DNA from: Ensifer aridi
GTDB taxonomy: Bacteria; Pseudomonadota; Alphaproteobacteria; Rhizobiales; Rhizobiaceae
NCBI RefSeq assembly: GCF_002078505.1
Contig: NZ_LUAV01000037.1
Coordinates: forward strand, 62,001 to 126,000
Length of the DNA stretch: 64,000 nucleotides
Reading direction: 5' to 3'
Within the stretch, counting starts at the first letter, position 1, and each line of letters begins with the position of its first letter. Of the stretch, positions 17,387 to 27,188 are shown piece after piece. A model generated the notes under the pieces. That model had not been told where the DNA came from. It searched no databases and saw nothing but the letters and a program-made list of their open reading frames with translations. The translations under genes were made by a program, and so were the position numbers.

Positions 17387-18184
17387 ATGAAACTCGACCG
17401 CAACTGCCGCCTGTGTCTCGCTCTCGTTGCGATGCTTCCTCTTGCAGGTGCAGCCGCAGCGCAAGAGGGCGCCAATGGCAGCTCTTTCATGGATGATTTC
17501 GACACCCTCGACACCCGTGTCTGGTACGTCTCCGACGGCTGGAACAATGGCGCCCACCAGAACTGCACCTGGTCGAAGAAGCAGGCCAAGACCGTCAACG
17601 GCATTCTCGAGCTGACCTTCGAGGAGAGGAAGGAAGGCGAGCGCAATTTTGCTTGCGGTGAGATCCAGACGCGCAAACGTTTCGGCTACGGCACCTACGA
17701 GGCAAGGATCAAGACCGCCGATGGTTCCGGGCTCAACTCCGCTTTCTTCACCTATATCGGTCCCGCCGACAAGAAGCCACATGACGAGATCGATTTCGAG
17801 GTGCTGGGCAAGAACACGGCGAAGGTGCAGCTCAATCAGTACGTATCGGCGACAGGCGGAAACGAGTTCCTGGCCGACGTCCCGGGCGGTGCCAACCAGG
17901 GCTTCAACGATTACGCATTCGTCTGGGAGAAGAACCGGATCCGCTACTACATCAACGGCGAACTGGTTCACGAGGTAACGGATCCCGCCAAGATACCGGA
18001 GAACGCCCAGAAGATCTTCTTCAGCCTTTGGGGAACGGACACGCTCACGGACTGGATGGGCACCTTCTCCTACAAAGAGCCGACAAAGCTGCAGGTCGAT
18101 CGCGTCGCCTTCACCGCCGCCGGCGACGAGTGCCAGTTTGCCGAGTCGGTTGCCTGCCGGCTGGAACTGACCAGGACTGAGTAA
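17387..18184 (+). CDS. exoK: Endo-beta-1,3-1,4-glycanase ExoK (GH16)
   Basis: A 265-residue secreted glycoside hydrolase of family 16. Seen: a signal peptide (about residues 1-25, ending GAAAAQ), the catalytic motif DEIDFEVLG at about residue 133 with the two glutamates and the central aspartate, and a concanavalin-like body. In S. meliloti ExoK cuts nascent succinoglycan to yield low-molecular-weight polymer, and it acts poorly on unsuccinylated chains. That point is relevant because exoH is broken here. First intact gene of the exoK-L-A-M-O-N-P run. Confidence 0.93.
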   Translation: MKLDRNCRLCLALVAMLPLAGAAAAQEGANGSSFMDDFDTLDTRVWYVSDGWNNGAHQNCTWSKKQAKTVNGILELTFEERKEGERNFACGEIQTRKRFGYGTYEARIKTADGSGLNSAFFTYIGPADKKPHDEIDFEVLGKNTAKVQLNQYVSATGGNEFLADVPGGANQGFNDYAFVWEKNRIRYYINGELVHEVTDPAKIPENAQKIFFSLWGTDTLTDWMGTFSYKEPTKLQVDRVAFTAAGDECQFAESVACRLELTRTE

Positions 18185-18278
18185 ATCTCCATTAGTTGAG
18201 CATTTGATCCGCATTGTTGCGGTGCACACAGAATTGAACTAAGCTCGGCCAGGGCTGAGCAGGGAAACGGATGTTTTC

Positions 18279-19487
18279 ATGCTGCAGATACTCTATTTGG
18301 CACAGGATCTTGCCGATCCAGCGGTGCGACGCAGGACCCTCACGCTTGTCGCCGGCGGCGCGCGCGTGACACTTGCCGGCTTCCGCCGCGGCGCCAATCC
18401 TCTGGCCGCAGTTCACGGCGTCGAGCCGATCGAACTTGGGACGACCGCTGATGCTCGCTTCGCGCAGCGCATCGGAGCCGTCGCAGGCGCGTGCCTGCGC
18501 CTCGCGAACAGGCTTCGGCATGTTCAAAGGCCCGATGTCATCATCGCCCGCAATCTCGAGATGCTGGCGGTCGCGAGAAGAGCTGTCGCGCTTTTCGGGG
18601 GGGACGTTCCGATCGTCTATGAATGCCTCGACATCCATCGGCTCCTGCTGCGCAAGGACATGGTCGGGAGGGCGCTGCGTGCGGCCGAAGCTCAACTTGG
18701 CAGGGATGTACGCTGGCTGATCACCAGCTCGCCGGCCTTCATCGAGCATTATTTCCGACCGCTCTCGGGAATCAATGCCCCGCCGATTCTGCTTGAAAAC
18801 AAGGTGCTCGATATCGACGGCACAGCAGCGAACGTCGCCGGCGCGGCCGAATGCCCGCCCGCCGGCGTGCCTTGGAAGATCGGCTGGTTCGGCGCGCTAC
18901 GTTGCCGCAAATCGCTCTCCCTCCTCGCCGAGTTTTCGAGAATGATGGAGGGTCGCTTCGAGGTGGTTCTGCGCGGCCGGCCCGCCTATTCCGAGTTCGA
19001 GGACTTCGACGGCGCCCTGCGGAGCGAGCCATTCATGCATTTCGAGGGAGCTTATCGCAACCCGGAGGATCTCGCAGACATCTACGGGGATGTTCACTTT
19101 ACCTGGGCGATCGACTTCTTCGAGGAAGGTCAGAATTCCGCCTGGCTCCTGCCGAACCGGCTCTATGAAGGCTGCCGCCACGGACGAATCCCGATCGCGA
19201 TGAAAGGCACCGAGACGGCGCGCTTCCTTGCCGTGCGGGGGATCGGCCTCGTCCTCGAGGAAGCCGATGCCGAGAGCCTTGCCGCACTCGTCGGTTCCAT
19301 GACGCCGGATGCCTATGCCGACAACGCCGAGCGCATCAGCCGCTGCAACCCCGGCACCTGGGTGTTCGACCGCAGCGACTGCGAGGCGCTCGTCCGGAGG
19401 CTGGCGACACTTATTGTCGAGCCGCCGCGACCCCTGCCGGCGGTCGCGATAGCAGAACCCCGCCACAATGAAGGTGGATCTTTATGA
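18279..19487 (+). CDS. exoL: Glycosyltransferase ExoL
   Basis: A 402-residue protein placed in the EPS I operon where S. meliloti has exoL, which adds the third sugar (glucose) to the lipid-linked unit. It shows a GT-B-like layout with a two-domain fold and no DxD motif. The C-terminal part has LYEGCRHGRIPIAMKGTETA, the type of donor-binding segment seen in family-4-like enzymes. It overlaps exoA by 4 bases, so translation is coupled. Name given mainly by order and length. Confidence 0.85.
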   Translation: MLQILYLAQDLADPAVRRRTLTLVAGGARVTLAGFRRGANPLAAVHGVEPIELGTTADARFAQRIGAVAGACLRLANRLRHVQRPDVIIARNLEMLAVARRAVALFGGDVPIVYECLDIHRLLLRKDMVGRALRAAEAQLGRDVRWLITSSPAFIEHYFRPLSGINAPPILLENKVLDIDGTAANVAGAAECPPAGVPWKIGWFGALRCRKSLSLLAEFSRMMEGRFEVVLRGRPAYSEFEDFDGALRSEPFMHFEGAYRNPEDLADIYGDVHFTWAIDFFEEGQNSAWLLPNRLYEGCRHGRIPIAMKGTETARFLAVRGIGLVLEEADAESLAALVGSMTPDAYADNAERISRCNPGTWVFDRSDCEALVRRLATLIVEPPRPLPAVAIAEPRHNEGGSL

Positions 19488-20479
19488 GCTCGGATCAAGT
19501 GACCTCCACATCCAGCCTCATCGTCATACCCTGCCTCAACGAGGCATTGCATATCGAGGCTCTGGTAGCAAAGCTGCGACCGTCGCTGACGCCCTTGAAT
19601 GCGGCGATCGTGATCGCCGACGGCGGCAGCACGGATGGCACGCGCGAGATCGCCCGGCGTCTTGCCGCCGAAGACCCGCGGGTGCTTTTCCTCGACAACC
19701 CGAAGCGCATCCAGAGCGCCGCAGTCAATCGTGCGGTCGCCGAGCTCGGTGCGGCCTACGATTACCTCATTCGCATCGATGCGCACGCCACCTATCCGGA
19801 CGATTATTGCGAGCGCCTGGTCGAGGATGCCTTGGCGACCGATGCCGACTCTGTCGTCGTCGCCATGCAGACGGAGGGTTTTGGAACTTTCCAGAAGGCG
19901 ACCGCCTTTGCGCAGAACTCCAAGCTCGGTAATGGCGGTTCGAAGCACCGTACCGGTGCTGCCGGCCACTGGACCGAACACGGCCACCACGCGCTGATGC
20001 GCATTGAGGCTTTCAAGGCAGTCGGCGGCTATGACGAGAGCTTCAGCCACAACGAAGACGCGGAGCTCGACTACCGCCTCAAGAAAGCTGGCTACCGGAT
20101 CTGGATGACCGACAAGACGAGCATGGTCTACTATCCGCGTGCGAGGCTCATCCCCCTGTTCCGGCAATATTTCGGCTACGGTCGGGGTCGGGCAAAGAAC
20201 TTCCTCAAGCATCGCGCCATGCCGGGGTTGCGCCAGATTCTGCCACTTGCGGTGGCGCCTCTGGCGTTCGGGGCGCTTCTCGCCATCGTCAACTGGATGG
20301 CAGTGGTTCCCGTCGGCCTTTGGGCGGCAGCCTGCCTTGGCTATGGCGTCTGGATGGCGCTCGGGCAGCGTAATCCTTACGGGCCGCTCGCCGCGATCTC
20401 GGCCATGGTCATGCATTTCGCCTGGTCCGCCGGCTTCTGGCGGGAACTTCTCGATTTCCGCCGGCGGGTGGCCAGATGA
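19484..20479 (+). CDS. exoA: Glycosyltransferase ExoA (family 2)
   Basis: A 331-residue GT2 enzyme that adds the second sugar, a beta-1,3-linked glucose, to the galactosyl lipid in S. meliloti. Seen: LIVIPCLNEALHIEALV, IVIADGGSTDGT, the DxD-like RIDAHATYP, and the acceptor-side HNEDAELDYRL. One or two hydrophobic helices near the C terminus (about residues 250-300) anchor it to the inner membrane. It overlaps both exoL and exoM by 4 bases. Confidence 0.92.
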   Translation: MSSDQVTSTSSLIVIPCLNEALHIEALVAKLRPSLTPLNAAIVIADGGSTDGTREIARRLAAEDPRVLFLDNPKRIQSAAVNRAVAELGAAYDYLIRIDAHATYPDDYCERLVEDALATDADSVVVAMQTEGFGTFQKATAFAQNSKLGNGGSKHRTGAAGHWTEHGHHALMRIEAFKAVGGYDESFSHNEDAELDYRLKKAGYRIWMTDKTSMVYYPRARLIPLFRQYFGYGRGRAKNFLKHRAMPGLRQILPLAVAPLAFGALLAIVNWMAVVPVGLWAAACLGYGVWMALGQRNPYGPLAAISAMVMHFAWSAGFWRELLDFRRRVAR

Positions 20480-21405
20480 TGACCACGACCCTTCAGATCG
20501 ACATCGGCGTCTGCACCTTTCGCCGTCCGGAGCTCGCCGACACGCTTCGTTCTCTGGCGTCGTTGGCGGTGCCCGAAAGTGCCACGATCCGTGCCATCGT
20601 CGCGGATAACGACGCGACGCCGAGCGCCAGGGCTTTAGTTGAGTTGCTTCGTCCGGAGATGCCTTTCGAGATCATCTACGTCCATTGCCCGGCATCGAAC
20701 ATCTCGATCGCACGCAATGCCTGTCTGGACCACAGCACGGGCGATTTCCTCGCCTTCATCGACGACGACGAGACCGCGTCGGAAGACTGGCTGCTGCGCC
20801 TCCTGGAAACGGCGCATGCCACCGGCGCCGACGCGGTGCTGGGCCCCGTCAGGGCGCATTACGGCCCATCCGCCCCCGCCTGGATGCGCCGTGGCGATTT
20901 CCATTCGACATTGCCCGTCTGGGCCAAGGGCGAAATCCGCACAGGCTACACATGCAATGCGCTGCTCAAGCGGGAAGCGCCGGCGCTCCTTGGCCGCCGC
21001 TTCAAGCTCACGCTCGGCAAGAGCGGCGGGGAGGATACGGACTTCTTCACCGGCATGCACGGCGCGGGCGGAAGCATCGCCTTTGCCCCTGAGGCATGGG
21101 TGCATGAACCGGTGCCACAACAGCGGGCCTCGCTCTCCTGGCTTCTGAAGCGTCGCTTCCGCTCGGGCCAGACGCATGGACGCCTGCTGGCGGAAAAGGC
21201 GAACGGTCTCCGTCGATTTTTGAACATTGCGCTGGCCACAGCCAAATCGGCCTATTGCGGGTTCGCAGCAGCGGTTTTCTTCCCGTCGCCCGTGCGGCGA
21301 TACCGCTACGGCCTGCGCGCAATTCTCCACGCGGGCGTCGTCAGCGGTCTTCTCGGCCACGAGCAGCTCGAACAATATGGAGCTCGCGAGGTGATCTCGC
21401 CGTGA
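20476..21405 (+). CDS. exoM: Glycosyltransferase ExoM (family 2)
   Basis: A 309-residue GT2 enzyme; in S. meliloti it adds the fourth sugar (glucose) of the EPS I unit and is a well-studied inverting beta-1,4-glucosyltransferase. Seen: IDIGVCTFRRPELADTL, the DxD region FIDDDETASEDW at about residue 95 and the GGEDTDFF acceptor motif. It overlaps exoA by 4 bases and exoO by 4 bases. Confidence 0.92.
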   Translation: MMTTTLQIDIGVCTFRRPELADTLRSLASLAVPESATIRAIVADNDATPSARALVELLRPEMPFEIIYVHCPASNISIARNACLDHSTGDFLAFIDDDETASEDWLLRLLETAHATGADAVLGPVRAHYGPSAPAWMRRGDFHSTLPVWAKGEIRTGYTCNALLKREAPALLGRRFKLTLGKSGGEDTDFFTGMHGAGGSIAFAPEAWVHEPVPQQRASLSWLLKRRFRSGQTHGRLLAEKANGLRRFLNIALATAKSAYCGFAAAVFFPSPVRRYRYGLRAILHAGVVSGLLGHEQLEQYGAREVISP

Positions 21406-22382
21406 CCAGCTCTGTGACCGATTCCACGCCCGACGTTACCTTCGTTATCGCCGCCTTCAACGCCGCGGATACGATCACGCGAGCCATCGACAGCGCGTTG
21501 GCGCAGGCAGGGCTAACTGTCGAAGTCGTCGTTGTCGATGATTGTTCCTCCGATGCCACCGTGGCCCTTGTGGCGGCAATCCAGGATCCGCGCGTCCGCC
21601 TCATCGCTCTTGAATCCAACCGCGGACCGGGCGGGGCCCGCAACGCGGGCTTCGACGCGGCGCGGGGCGAGTGGATCGCCATCCTCGACTCGGACGATAC
21701 GGTGCACCCGGACCGGCTCAAGCGAATGATAGAGCGGGCTGGGGCCTGCGGCGCGGAGATCGTCGTCGACAACCTCGACATCCTCTCGCTCGACGGCCGC
21801 AGCATTAGAATGTTTCAGGAGGCGCAGCTCGCCCGGCAGCCCCTGCTCACGCTCCCGGCCTTCATCGAGTCGAATGTGCTTTTCCGGTCGGAGCACAATT
21901 ACGGCTACATGAAACCCGTCTTCCTGCGTCGCTTCCTCGAAGACCACGGATTGCGCTTCGACGAGACACTCCGTATCGGCGAGGATTACATCCTGCTGGC
22001 ATCCGCCCTTGCCTGCGGCGGACGCTGCGCGATCGAGCCGGCTGCCGGCTACGTCTATCATATCCGTGAGGGATCGATCTCGCGTGTGCTGAAGCTCGAA
22101 CACATCGATGCGATGATGGCGGCCGACAAGGTGTTTCTGAGCCGCTACACACTCGATCCCCGGTCGCGGAGCATGCAGCGCAAACGCACGCGCGGCTTTC
22201 GCCATGCACGCTCCTTTCTCGTTCTCGTGGAGCAACTGAAAACGAGATCATTGGCGGGCGCACTGAAGACCGCGCTCGCCGACCCGCTCGCGCTTCAGCA
22301 TCTCCGGATGCCGATCGCCGCCAGATTGCGCCGCCTTGCGGCGCCATCTGCACACTCCGCCCCCTCCGTTCCGCCCCCATGA
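21402..22382 (+). CDS. exoO: Glycosyltransferase ExoO (family 2)
   Basis: A 326-residue GT2 enzyme that in S. meliloti adds the fifth sugar, a beta-1,6-glucose, which opens the side chain. Seen: VTFVIAAFNAADTITRAID, VVVDDCSSDAT and ILDSDDTVHPDRL as DxD, then DETLRIGEDYIL. I use the GTG at 21402, whose last two bases are shared with the exoM stop (GTGA overlap). The frame is open for 49 codons before it, but that part is the shadow of exoM. It is similar in plan to ExoU. Confidence 0.9.
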   Translation: MTSSVTDSTPDVTFVIAAFNAADTITRAIDSALAQAGLTVEVVVVDDCSSDATVALVAAIQDPRVRLIALESNRGPGGARNAGFDAARGEWIAILDSDDTVHPDRLKRMIERAGACGAEIVVDNLDILSLDGRSIRMFQEAQLARQPLLTLPAFIESNVLFRSEHNYGYMKPVFLRRFLEDHGLRFDETLRIGEDYILLASALACGGRCAIEPAAGYVYHIREGSISRVLKLEHIDAMMAADKVFLSRYTLDPRSRSMQRKRTRGFRHARSFLVLVEQLKTRSLAGALKTALADPLALQHLRMPIAARLRRLAAPSAHSAPSVPPP

Positions 22383-22438
22383 TGGCGGCTGAACGACCCC
22401 AAGGGGCGCCCCCCTAATGACAAGTAAAGGATAATGCA

Positions 22439-23344
22439 ATGGACCGTAACAGGACCGTCAGGAAAGCAGTGATCCCGGTTGCCGGGAATGGAACGAGATT
22501 CCTTCCGGCGACGAAGGCCGTGCCGAAGGAGATGTTGACGATCGTCGACCGGCCCGTGGTCCAATACGCGGTCGACGAGGCGCGCCAGGCCGGGATCGAG
22601 CATATCGTCTTCGTGACCAGCCGCAACAAGCAGGCGATCGAGGATCATTTCGACGACACGCCGGAGCTCATCTCGTCGCTTTCGCGCTCGGGCAAGGAGG
22701 CGCAGATCTCCGAACTTGAAGCAATGCTGCCGAAGGCAGGCTCAGTAAGCTTCACGCGCCAGCAGGCCCCTCTCGGCCTCGGCCACGCCGTATGGTGCGC
22801 CCGTGACCTGATCGGTGACGAGCCGTTTGCGCTCCTGCTCCCGGATATGGTCTCCTTCGGTGCGCACGGCTGCCTGGCGGGCCTCATGGACCTCTATCGG
22901 GAGGTCGGCGGCAACGTCGTCGGCGTCGAACAATGCGCGCCCAAGGAGGCATCGAAATACGGCATCGTCGGCAAGGGCGAGACGGTGCGACACGGCTTTG
23001 CCGTCACCGAGATGGTCGAAAAGCCGGCTGCGGGCCGGGCTCCGTCCAACTACTACCTCAACGGCCGCTACATCCTTCAGCCGGAGATCTTTTCGATCCT
23101 CGCGCATCAGCCGCGCGGCGCGGGCAACGAGATCCAGTTGACCGACGGCATGCTGAAGCTGTCGGCGAGCCAAACGTTCCACGCGCACCCCTATCAAGGC
23201 CGCACGTTCGACTGCGGTTCGAAGCAGGGTTTCATCGAGGCGAACGTCGCCTTCGCGCTTGACCGGCCGGACATCGGCGACGGCGTATTCGAATCCGTTC
23301 GCGAGATCGTGCTGTCTTACGAAAGCCGCATCCGAGCGGCATAA
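22439..23344 (+). CDS. exoN: UTP-glucose-1-phosphate uridylyltransferase ExoN
   Basis: A 301-residue GalU-type enzyme making UDP-glucose, the donor for EPS I glucoses and the substrate of ExoB. Seen: the nucleotide-binding VIPVAGNGTRFLPATKAVPKEML near the N terminus (a G-rich loop with the key Lys) and VEKPAAGRAPSNYYLNGRYIL. AAAGG lies 9 bases before the ATG. It follows exoO by 56 bases. Confidence 0.93.
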   Translation: MDRNRTVRKAVIPVAGNGTRFLPATKAVPKEMLTIVDRPVVQYAVDEARQAGIEHIVFVTSRNKQAIEDHFDDTPELISSLSRSGKEAQISELEAMLPKAGSVSFTRQQAPLGLGHAVWCARDLIGDEPFALLLPDMVSFGAHGCLAGLMDLYREVGGNVVGVEQCAPKEASKYGIVGKGETVRHGFAVTEMVEKPAAGRAPSNYYLNGRYILQPEIFSILAHQPRGAGNEIQLTDGMLKLSASQTFHAHPYQGRTFDCGSKQGFIEANVAFALDRPDIGDGVFESVREIVLSYESRIRAA

Positions 23345-23399
23345 GCGAATGTTTCGGGCGGCCGAGCGAGGCCGCCTGGACCAAGGACCGGAGAATAAG

Positions 23400-25760
23400 A
23401 TGAACAGAGCGGCCCCCATGAAACAGAGAGGCGTCCCCTTGAGCAGCGTCATGCCGCGCGAAGAACAGTCAGACGGTTTCATCGATCTCGATCGGCTTCT
23501 GGCTGTCGTCGTGCGGCGGGCGAGGCTGGTGGCCGCTTTCGTCGTGCTCTTCATTGCATTGGGGGTCGTCTATCTCCTGTTCGCGACCCCCTATTACACC
23601 TCGATGACGCAGATTCTGCTTGACGAAAACCTGTCCAAGTTCGCCGAGGAGGAGCCGGCTCCCGCAAACAGTCAGCTGCTGGACATGCAGATCGCAAGCG
23701 CGGTCGAGATCCTCAAATCCGGCGAACTCGCGCTGCGCGTCGTCGACAAGCTCAATCTCTCCGAGAACGATACGATCCTCAATCCGCCGCAATCGCCGGT
23801 CGCGATCGTCAAGGGTTGGGTGAAGACGGCGACCGGCCTTTTTTCCGGCGGCCCTGACTTGACCGACGATGAGATGCGCAACGGCCGGCGACAGAAGGCG
23901 GCAGCCCTCCTCCAACAGTCGCTCCTCGTCGAGCGCGTTTCGCGAAGCTCTGTCGTGTCCGTGGCCTTTCGCTCGAGCGACCCGGTGCTTGCGGCGACTA
24001 TCACCCGCGCATACGCCAATGCCTATCTGACCGATCAATTGAATGCTAATTTCGAGGCGACCGAACGCGCCTCCGTCTGGCTGCAGGAGCGGCTGGCGGA
24101 TCTGCAGCAACGCTCGCAGACGGCCGCCCTCGAGGTCGAGCGGTTCAGAAGCGAAAACGGTCTCACCGCAGCTCGCGGCGAACTCATGTCCGAGCAGCAG
24201 CTTGCAGACCTCAATAGCCAGCTCATCGTCGCCCAGGCCGATACGGCCACCGCGTCGGCCCGCTACAATCAATATCAATCGATCATCGACCAGGGGCCGG
24301 AGAATGCGGTCAACAATGCCACGATCTCGCCAAAGGAAGGCGACAACTCGGTGATCCGCGATTTGAGAACACGCTATATCGCTGTCGGCAAACGCGAGCG
24401 GGAGGTGACCCAGGATTTCGGCGAGGACCATCCGCAGGCCGTGTCGCTGAGAGCCGAGCACGCCGACATCGGCCGGCAGATCTATCAGGAACTGCAGCAA
24501 CTTACGGCGAGCTATAAGAACGAATACGAGGTCGCCCGCTCGCGCGAGGCCTCGCTGCGCAAGAGCATCCAGGGCATTGCCGGCAAGAACTCGGAAGCCA
24601 GCAAGTCACTCGTGCAGTTGCGGGAGCTCGAACAGAAAGCGGCTGCGCTCAAAACGCTCTATGAGTCCTATCTCGGCCGCTACGAGCAGGCAACGCAGCA
24701 GCAATCCTTTCCGATCGCCAAGGCGCGCGTGATCTCCCAGGCGGGCGTTCCCGTTTCGCCGTCGAGCCCCAAGAAGACCATGGCTCTGGCGCTTTCCGCG
24801 GTGCTTGGCCTGATGGCGGGCGGCGCTTACGCCGCATTCCTGGAGTTCCGCGAACGGACGTTCCGCGTGGAGGACGACGTGCGCTCGATCCTCGGTCAGC
24901 GCTCGCTCGGCTATGTTCCGCTCATAGGTTCGCGGCCGAAGAAGAAGAAGGCGCAGCTCGTCCGCGCGCATTTCGGTTCGGAGAGACGGCCGGACGACCC
25001 TGCGGACGGCACGATGCCGTTTCAGCGTCTTTCGCGCATCGTTCTCGATGCGCCTCGGTCGACTTTCGCAGAGACCTTCCGCAACGCGAAGCTCGCCTGC
25101 GACCAGATGCTGCCTGGCAGCGAAAGCCGCGTCATCGCAATCGCTTCGGCCCTGCCGGATGAAGGAAAATCGATCGCCGCGGCGAATTTCGCAGCCCTCC
25201 TTGCCGGAAGCGGCAAGCGCACCCTGCTGATCGACGCCGACATCCGCAAACCGGGGCTGACCTCAATGATCACGCCAGCTCCGCGCTCAGGTCTCGTCGA
25301 GGTGCTGACGGGAGAGGCCACCTGGCCCGCCGGCATCAAGGTCGACCAGCGCTCGAAGCTTGCCATTCTTCCGGCCGGTGGCGGAGCATCGGACCAGCGG
25401 CATCAGAGCAACGAACTGCTCGCCTCGCCAGCCATGGCGAACCTCATCGAGAACGCGCGCAACTCCTTCGACTATGTCGTCGTCGATCTTGCCGCGCTCG
25501 CGCCGGTCGTCGACGGCAAGGCCTTTGCGCCGCTTGCCGACGGCATTCTTTTCGTCGTCGAATGGGGGCGAACCCCTTCGCGGCTCGTGCGCGACCTGCT
25601 CAATTCGGAACCGCTGATCAGCTCGAAGGTGCTCGGCGTCATTCTCAACAAGACCGACATGAACGAGCTCGGCAAGTACAGTGACTTTGGCGGCGCGGAA
25701 AAATACCGGCATCGCTACGGCAAATATTACATCGAGCACACCGAGAACACGGCCGCCTGA
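23400..25760 (+). CDS. exoP: ExoP, polysaccharide co-polymerase with BY-kinase domain
   Basis: A 786-residue inner-membrane protein that controls EPS I chain length and export and is an autophosphorylating tyrosine kinase. Seen: Wzz domain with first membrane helix at about residues 43-62, a long periplasmic coiled coil (about 200-430), the proline-rich segment VPVSPSSPKKTMAL leading into the second helix, then the cytoplasmic kinase with Walker A PDEGKS (about residue 586), Walker A' LLIDADIRKP and Walker B YVVVDLAAL. Several tyrosines cluster in the last 30 residues. The ATG at 23400 (GGAG 8 bases upstream) gives exactly the 786 residues I recall for S. meliloti. Confidence 0.95.
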   Translation: MNRAAPMKQRGVPLSSVMPREEQSDGFIDLDRLLAVVVRRARLVAAFVVLFIALGVVYLLFATPYYTSMTQILLDENLSKFAEEEPAPANSQLLDMQIASAVEILKSGELALRVVDKLNLSENDTILNPPQSPVAIVKGWVKTATGLFSGGPDLTDDEMRNGRRQKAAALLQQSLLVERVSRSSVVSVAFRSSDPVLAATITRAYANAYLTDQLNANFEATERASVWLQERLADLQQRSQTAALEVERFRSENGLTAARGELMSEQQLADLNSQLIVAQADTATASARYNQYQSIIDQGPENAVNNATISPKEGDNSVIRDLRTRYIAVGKREREVTQDFGEDHPQAVSLRAEHADIGRQIYQELQQLTASYKNEYEVARSREASLRKSIQGIAGKNSEASKSLVQLRELEQKAAALKTLYESYLGRYEQATQQQSFPIAKARVISQAGVPVSPSSPKKTMALALSAVLGLMAGGAYAAFLEFRERTFRVEDDVRSILGQRSLGYVPLIGSRPKKKKAQLVRAHFGSERRPDDPADGTMPFQRLSRIVLDAPRSTFAETFRNAKLACDQMLPGSESRVIAIASALPDEGKSIAAANFAALLAGSGKRTLLIDADIRKPGLTSMITPAPRSGLVEVLTGEATWPAGIKVDQRSKLAILPAGGGASDQRHQSNELLASPAMANLIENARNSFDYVVVDLAALAPVVDGKAFAPLADGILFVVEWGRTPSRLVRDLLNSEPLISSKVLGVILNKTDMNELGKYSDFGGAEKYRHRYGKYYIEHTENTAA

Positions 25761-25804
25761 ACCCACGCAGGCATCCGGCGGTCTCAAATGGCCGCCGCCC
25801 TCGA

Positions 25805-26896
25805 TCACGCCAGTACCAGCCGCCCCTGGCTACCCTGCCGCAGGCTGGCTCCGAACCGTCGGCTTTGCCGGTCTAGCGCTGCGCAGAGCCACTCGATGTC
25901 CTCTCCAGAGGGGTAGACTAGGCTGAAACGACGCGCCTGCAGCGGCACGATTTCCAGTGCCGTCACGTCGCCATTGGCAGGATCGATATTGGCGAAATAC
26001 ATCAGGCGCAGATCGCCGCGAAACGCCTCGTGCCCGCGTATGCCCTCGTAGTCGTTCAGGAAATCGCCGCAGCCATAGAGAATGATGCGACCGCGATGGA
26101 CCTCGACGGCCTTGGGATGATGCGAGGAATGCCCGTGCACGACCGAGACACCGGCATCCTCTATGAGCGCATGCGCAAATTGCCGTTCCGCGGCGGATAT
26201 ACTCTCGCCCCAGTTCGGTCCCCAATGTATCGAGACGACCGCGACATCCTGAGGGCGTTTCATTCCTGCGATATCGTCGGCTACGTGGCGGGCGCTGGCC
26301 GGCGTGAGATCCGCTAGGACGTTTACGCCAGGCCTTGCTCTCGCGGCAGCCCAACTCAAGGGCGTCCCGCTCGTCGGCGTGGCGAGCGCAAAGACGAGCA
26401 CGCGTCCTCCGTCGCCTGTCTCGAAGATTGCAGGTGCGGACGCTTCGGCGAGCTCAACTCCGGCGCCAACCCTCTTTATTCGCAGCCGGTCCAGGGTCGC
26501 CAGCGTGTCGAACAAGCCAGCCGGCCCCCAGTCCAGAACATGGTTATTGGCGAGCACACAGCAATCCACCTCGGCAGCGGCAAGGCAGGCGGCGTTTTCG
26601 GGGCTCATCCGGTAGTTGATGCCTTTCGGAAGGTAATCCTCGCTGCGGGTGATCGCCGTCTCCAGATTGATGATGCGGAGATCGGGCCGGGTCCGTGCAA
26701 GCTCATCCAGCGCCACGCCCCAGACATAGCTTGGGTCCACCGGCTGCGGGATCGGCCCGTGCACCCTCTCCGCCAGATAAACATAGCCGCGGGCCGTCTT
26801 GACATAGCTCTCGTATAGAACGGGATCGCACGGAGCGGGCAGCACCTGATCGATGCCCCGCCCGGTCATGACATCGCCGCAAAGGAAGACCTGCAT
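25805..26896 (-). CDS. CapA-family protein (metallophosphatase fold)
   Basis: A 363-residue protein of the PGA_cap/CapA family, related to the poly-gamma-glutamate capsule protein CapA. Seen: the opening FLCGDVMTGRGID, NLETAITRS, LANNHVLDWG, SIHWGPNW and VHGHSSHHPKAVEVHRG, which are the conserved metal and active-site blocks of the fold. No signal peptide is visible. It faces exoP across 44 bases. A role in EPS is not shown; many rhizobia carry such a gene away from capsule loci. Confidence 0.85.
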   Translation of the reverse strand: MQVFLCGDVMTGRGIDQVLPAPCDPVLYESYVKTARGYVYLAERVHGPIPQPVDPSYVWGVALDELARTRPDLRIINLETAITRSEDYLPKGINYRMSPENAACLAAAEVDCCVLANNHVLDWGPAGLFDTLATLDRLRIKRVGAGVELAEASAPAIFETGDGGRVLVFALATPTSGTPLSWAAARARPGVNVLADLTPASARHVADDIAGMKRPQDVAVVSIHWGPNWGESISAAERQFAHALIEDAGVSVVHGHSSHHPKAVEVHRGRIILYGCGDFLNDYEGIRGHEAFRGDLRLMYFANIDPANGDVTALEIVPLQARRFSLVYPSGEDIEWLCAALDRQSRRFGASLRQGSQGRLVLA

Positions 26897-26919
26897 CGGT
26901 TCCCACCGGATCGCGGTCG

Positions 26920-27022
26920 CTACAGCGCCGTGCGTCTTTTCAGACGCACAAAGGACGCTGTAGCACTTTGAATTGCTGCATGTTTTTGTCCTTAAATCGG
27001 CTACGATTTAAGGACACATGCA
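26920..27022 (+). repeat. RIME-like palindromic intergenic repeat, copy 1
   Basis: Two palindromes side by side. The first (26920-26962) pairs CTACAGCG...GCGTCT with AGACGC...CGCTGTAG. The second (26977-27022) pairs TGCATG...TCCTTAAATC with GATTTAAGGA...CATGCA. The same 103-base unit occurs inverted at 29423-29524. It resembles the Rhizobium-specific intergenic mosaic element RIME1, a twin-palindrome repeat of about 110 bases; the name is recalled, not checked. Confidence 0.75.
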
Positions 27023-27188
27023 CTAGGCTTGTCAGGTCGCCAGAGGCCTGTTCCGCGAGCAATCGCAATCACGCGCGGGCGCTAGTACCGTATCGCCGCT
27101 CAATCTCGCGCCCAGCACCGATCCGCAACAAGGCTCACCGGCGTATCCGCGCCCGCTCATGCAATGGCCACAGGGATTCGGCGCGCGC

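Noticed and set aside
25760..25830. A bidirectional terminator between exoP and capA
   Set aside because: A GGCGGTC/GGCCGCC stem exists, but there is no T-run on either strand.
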